Shown here: one piece after another, positions 4,178-5,523 of the stretch | Layout of the letters: each line of letters starts with the position of its first letter | Numbering within the stretch: position 1 is the stretch's first letter | Assembly (NCBI GenBank): GCA_046729975.1 | Contig: JBKPHS010000190.1 | Location: 1 to 5,523, forward strand | DNA from: JBKPHS01 sp046729975 | GTDB lineage: Bacteria; Actinomycetota; Thermoleophilia; Solirubrobacterales; Thermoleophilaceae | DNA: 5,523 bases | Reading direction: 5' to 3' | Translations under genes and position numbers: made by a program | The notes under the pieces: model-generated | Databases searched by the model: none | Told to the model about the DNA's origin: nothing | What the model saw: the letters and a program-made list of their open reading frames with translations, nothing else

Positions 4178-5523
4178 GGGCCGCCCGCCGCGATCCAGAC
4201 GGAGCCGGCAGCGACCGCGACGTCCTCGACCGTGCCGCCGATTGTGAGCGTGGAGGCGACGCGATTGGTGCTCGGGTCGATCCGAGACACCGTCGCGTCG
4301 AGCCGGTTGGCGACCCACACGGCGTCGTCGCCGACGGCGAGCGCGACGGGCTCGCGGCCGACGGCGATTGTCGGGCCGACGGCCCCGGTGCGTGCGTCGA
4401 CTCGTGTGACCGAGTCGTCAAGTTGGTTCGCCACCCAGACCGACCCGCTTCCCACGGCGACCGCGACCGGGCCGGCCGGCAGCTCGATCGCCTCCGCGGC
4501 CCCGGGTCGTGCGGGATCGATCCGCCACAACGTCGGGTTGAGCACGTCGCCGCTCACCCAGACCGAGCCTTCACCGACGGCGACGCCCTCGGCGAAGAGG
4601 TCGCCGTGGACCTCGTCGTCGGGGTCGACCGGGAGCGATCCGGTTGCGGAGACGGTCAGCGTGAGAAGGTCGACCCGGACGAACCGGCGCCCGCTGAGCA
4701 CCCACGCCCAGCGTCCGTCCGACGCGACGCTCGCGGGCGCGTAGCCGAACCCGCCGAGCTGGACCACGCCCTCAAAGCCGCCGGAGGCCGCGTCGAACAC
4801 AGCGACCGTTCCGTCGACACCATTCGCGACCACCGCGTGCGCGCCGGCGGCCGCGACGTCGCTCGGCGCGCCGTGCGCGGGACTCCGCCGCACCGCGTGG
4901 CTCGCCGGGTCGAGTCGCAGGATCGAGCTGCCGCTGGCGTCCGCCGCCCAGACGGCGCCGCCGCCCGTGCTGACGGCCCGGATGCCCGGACCGGCCGGGA
5001 TGCGCGCGAGCACCTGGTTCGTCGCCGGGTCGACCCGCACGATCGAGTCCCGGCCGCCCGCGGCACGCTCGGCCGCGTCGTCCCCTCGCGTGGCGAGGTA
5101 GGCGGCCGCGAGCGCAACCGAGATCGCGACGCCGGCCGCAACGAGCAGCAGCAGTCGCCGTCCGCGGCTCGGAGCGACGGTGCCGCTCAGGCCGAGCGCC
5201 GAGCCCGTCGCGGCGATCAGCGCGCGGCACGTCGCATGGCGCTTGGCCGGATCCTTCGCGAGCGCCCTGCGCAGGACCCGGTCGGTCTCCTCGCTCAGCG
5301 CCGAATTGCGCGCTCGCGCCGACGGCACCGGATCGTTGACGTGGCCCCACAGCACCGCCATCACGGAGTCGCCGCGGTACGGCGGCTCCCCGGTAAGCGT
5401 TTCGAACAGCACGCAGCCGAGCGCGTAGACGTCCGCGCGACCATCGATCCGCCCGCCGGTGACGAGCTCGGGGGCGGCGTAGTCCGCGGTGCCCGTGAAC
5501 ACGCCGCCAGTGTCTCCCTGCGA
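4174..5523 (-). CDS. membrane Ser/Thr protein kinase with extracellular seven-bladed beta-propeller (partial, N-terminus beyond right edge)
   Basis: The window holds the last 449 residues; the frame is open to the right edge, so GTG 5502 is internal and not the start. Residues 1-105 (from the right edge) are the end of a PknB-type kinase domain: the end of the activation loop GDTGGVFTGTADY, the APE motif (AAPE, 16-19), DVYALGCVLFE with Asp31, GEPPYRGDSVMAVLWGHV, and a subdomain XI Arg in AKDPAKRH (Arg95). The P-loop, HRD and DFG would be outside the window, so activity cannot be judged. After a short linker with Arg residues comes one membrane helix (about 124-144), then DD, giving kinase inside and C-terminus outside. 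Residues 159-449 contain seven (V/I/F)xRxD-like strands and seven (A/S)VWVAN-like strands, a YVTN/PQQ-type seven-bladed propeller. The architecture recalls mycobacterial PknD and, more loosely, Streptomyces AfsK. The gene leads the operon and overlaps the lipoprotein gene by ATGA. Confidence 0.92.
   Translation of the reverse strand, partial: SQGDTGGVFTGTADYAAPELVTGGRIDGRADVYALGCVLFETLTGEPPYRGDSVMAVLWGHVNDPVPSARARNSALSEETDRVLRRALAKDPAKRHATCRALIAATGSALGLSGTVAPSRGRRLLLLVAAGVAISVALAAAYLATRGDDAAERAAGGRDSIVRVDPATNQVLARIPAGPGIRAVSTGGGAVWAADASGSSILRLDPASHAVRRSPAHGAPSDVAAAGAHAVVANGVDGTVAVFDAASGGFEGVVQLGGFGYAPASVASDGRWAWVLSGRRFVRVDLLTLTVSATGSLPVDPDDEVHGDLFAEGVAVGEGSVWVSGDVLNPTLWRIDPARPGAAEAIELPAGPVAVAVGSGSVWVANQLDDSVTRVDARTGAVGPTIAVGREPVALAVGDDAVWVANRLDATVSRIDPSTNRVASTLTIGGTVEDVAVAAGSVWIAAGGP

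Noticed and set aside
2861..4744. Long plus-strand open frame of 627 codons opposite the lipoprotein and kinase genes
   Set aside because: The translation is Arg/Ala-rich and low in complexity with no domain signal. It is the antisense shadow of two genes with clear families, as is common in GC-rich DNA.

Overview
The window is very GC-rich DNA with strongly GC-biased third codon positions, dense packing and GTG starts. This points to Actinomycetota. The mix of SARP/BTAD regulator, kinase-propeller protein and hydrophobic-amino-acid-type binding lipoprotein suggests Thermoleophilia (Solirubrobacterales-like). That lineage assignment is an inference from gene style, not from a marker gene.

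Layout, left to right. (1) Positions 1-597, minus strand: the N-terminal 199 residues of an alpha/beta hydrolase resembling the MEST/epoxide-hydrolase/haloalkane-dehalogenase group; its C-terminus lies beyond the left edge. (2) Positions 598-1265: a divergent intergenic region of about 670 bases. It has five hairpin-forming palindromes (614-898), a short coding-like stretch of unknown origin (about 980-1147, plus strand) and a 12-base direct repeat just upstream of the next gene. (3) Positions 1266-2888, plus strand: a SARP-type regulator (winged helix plus BTAD) carrying a C-terminal extension that looks like two universal-stress-protein (USP) folds. (4) Positions 2885-4177, minus strand: a lipoprotein of the type-1 periplasmic binding protein family. 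(5) Positions 4174-5523, minus strand: the C-terminal 449 residues of a membrane Ser/Thr protein kinase with an external seven-bladed beta-propeller; its catalytic N-terminal part lies beyond the right edge.

The kinase gene is upstream of the lipoprotein gene in one operon, and the two overlap by ATGA, so they are probably translationally coupled. The regulator gene runs toward them, and its stop codon shares the tetranucleotide CTAG with the stop of the lipoprotein gene. A Ser/Thr kinase with a propeller beside a SARP recalls AfsK-AfsR of Streptomyces. The working hypothesis is a signalling module in which the binding lipoprotein and propeller sense something outside the cell, the kinase carries the signal inward, and the SARP-USP protein changes transcription. 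No permease or ABC ATPase gene is present, which favours sensing over transport. The hydrolase is separate, transcribed in the opposite direction to the SARP gene, and could be a target of it. None of these functional links is shown by sequence alone.
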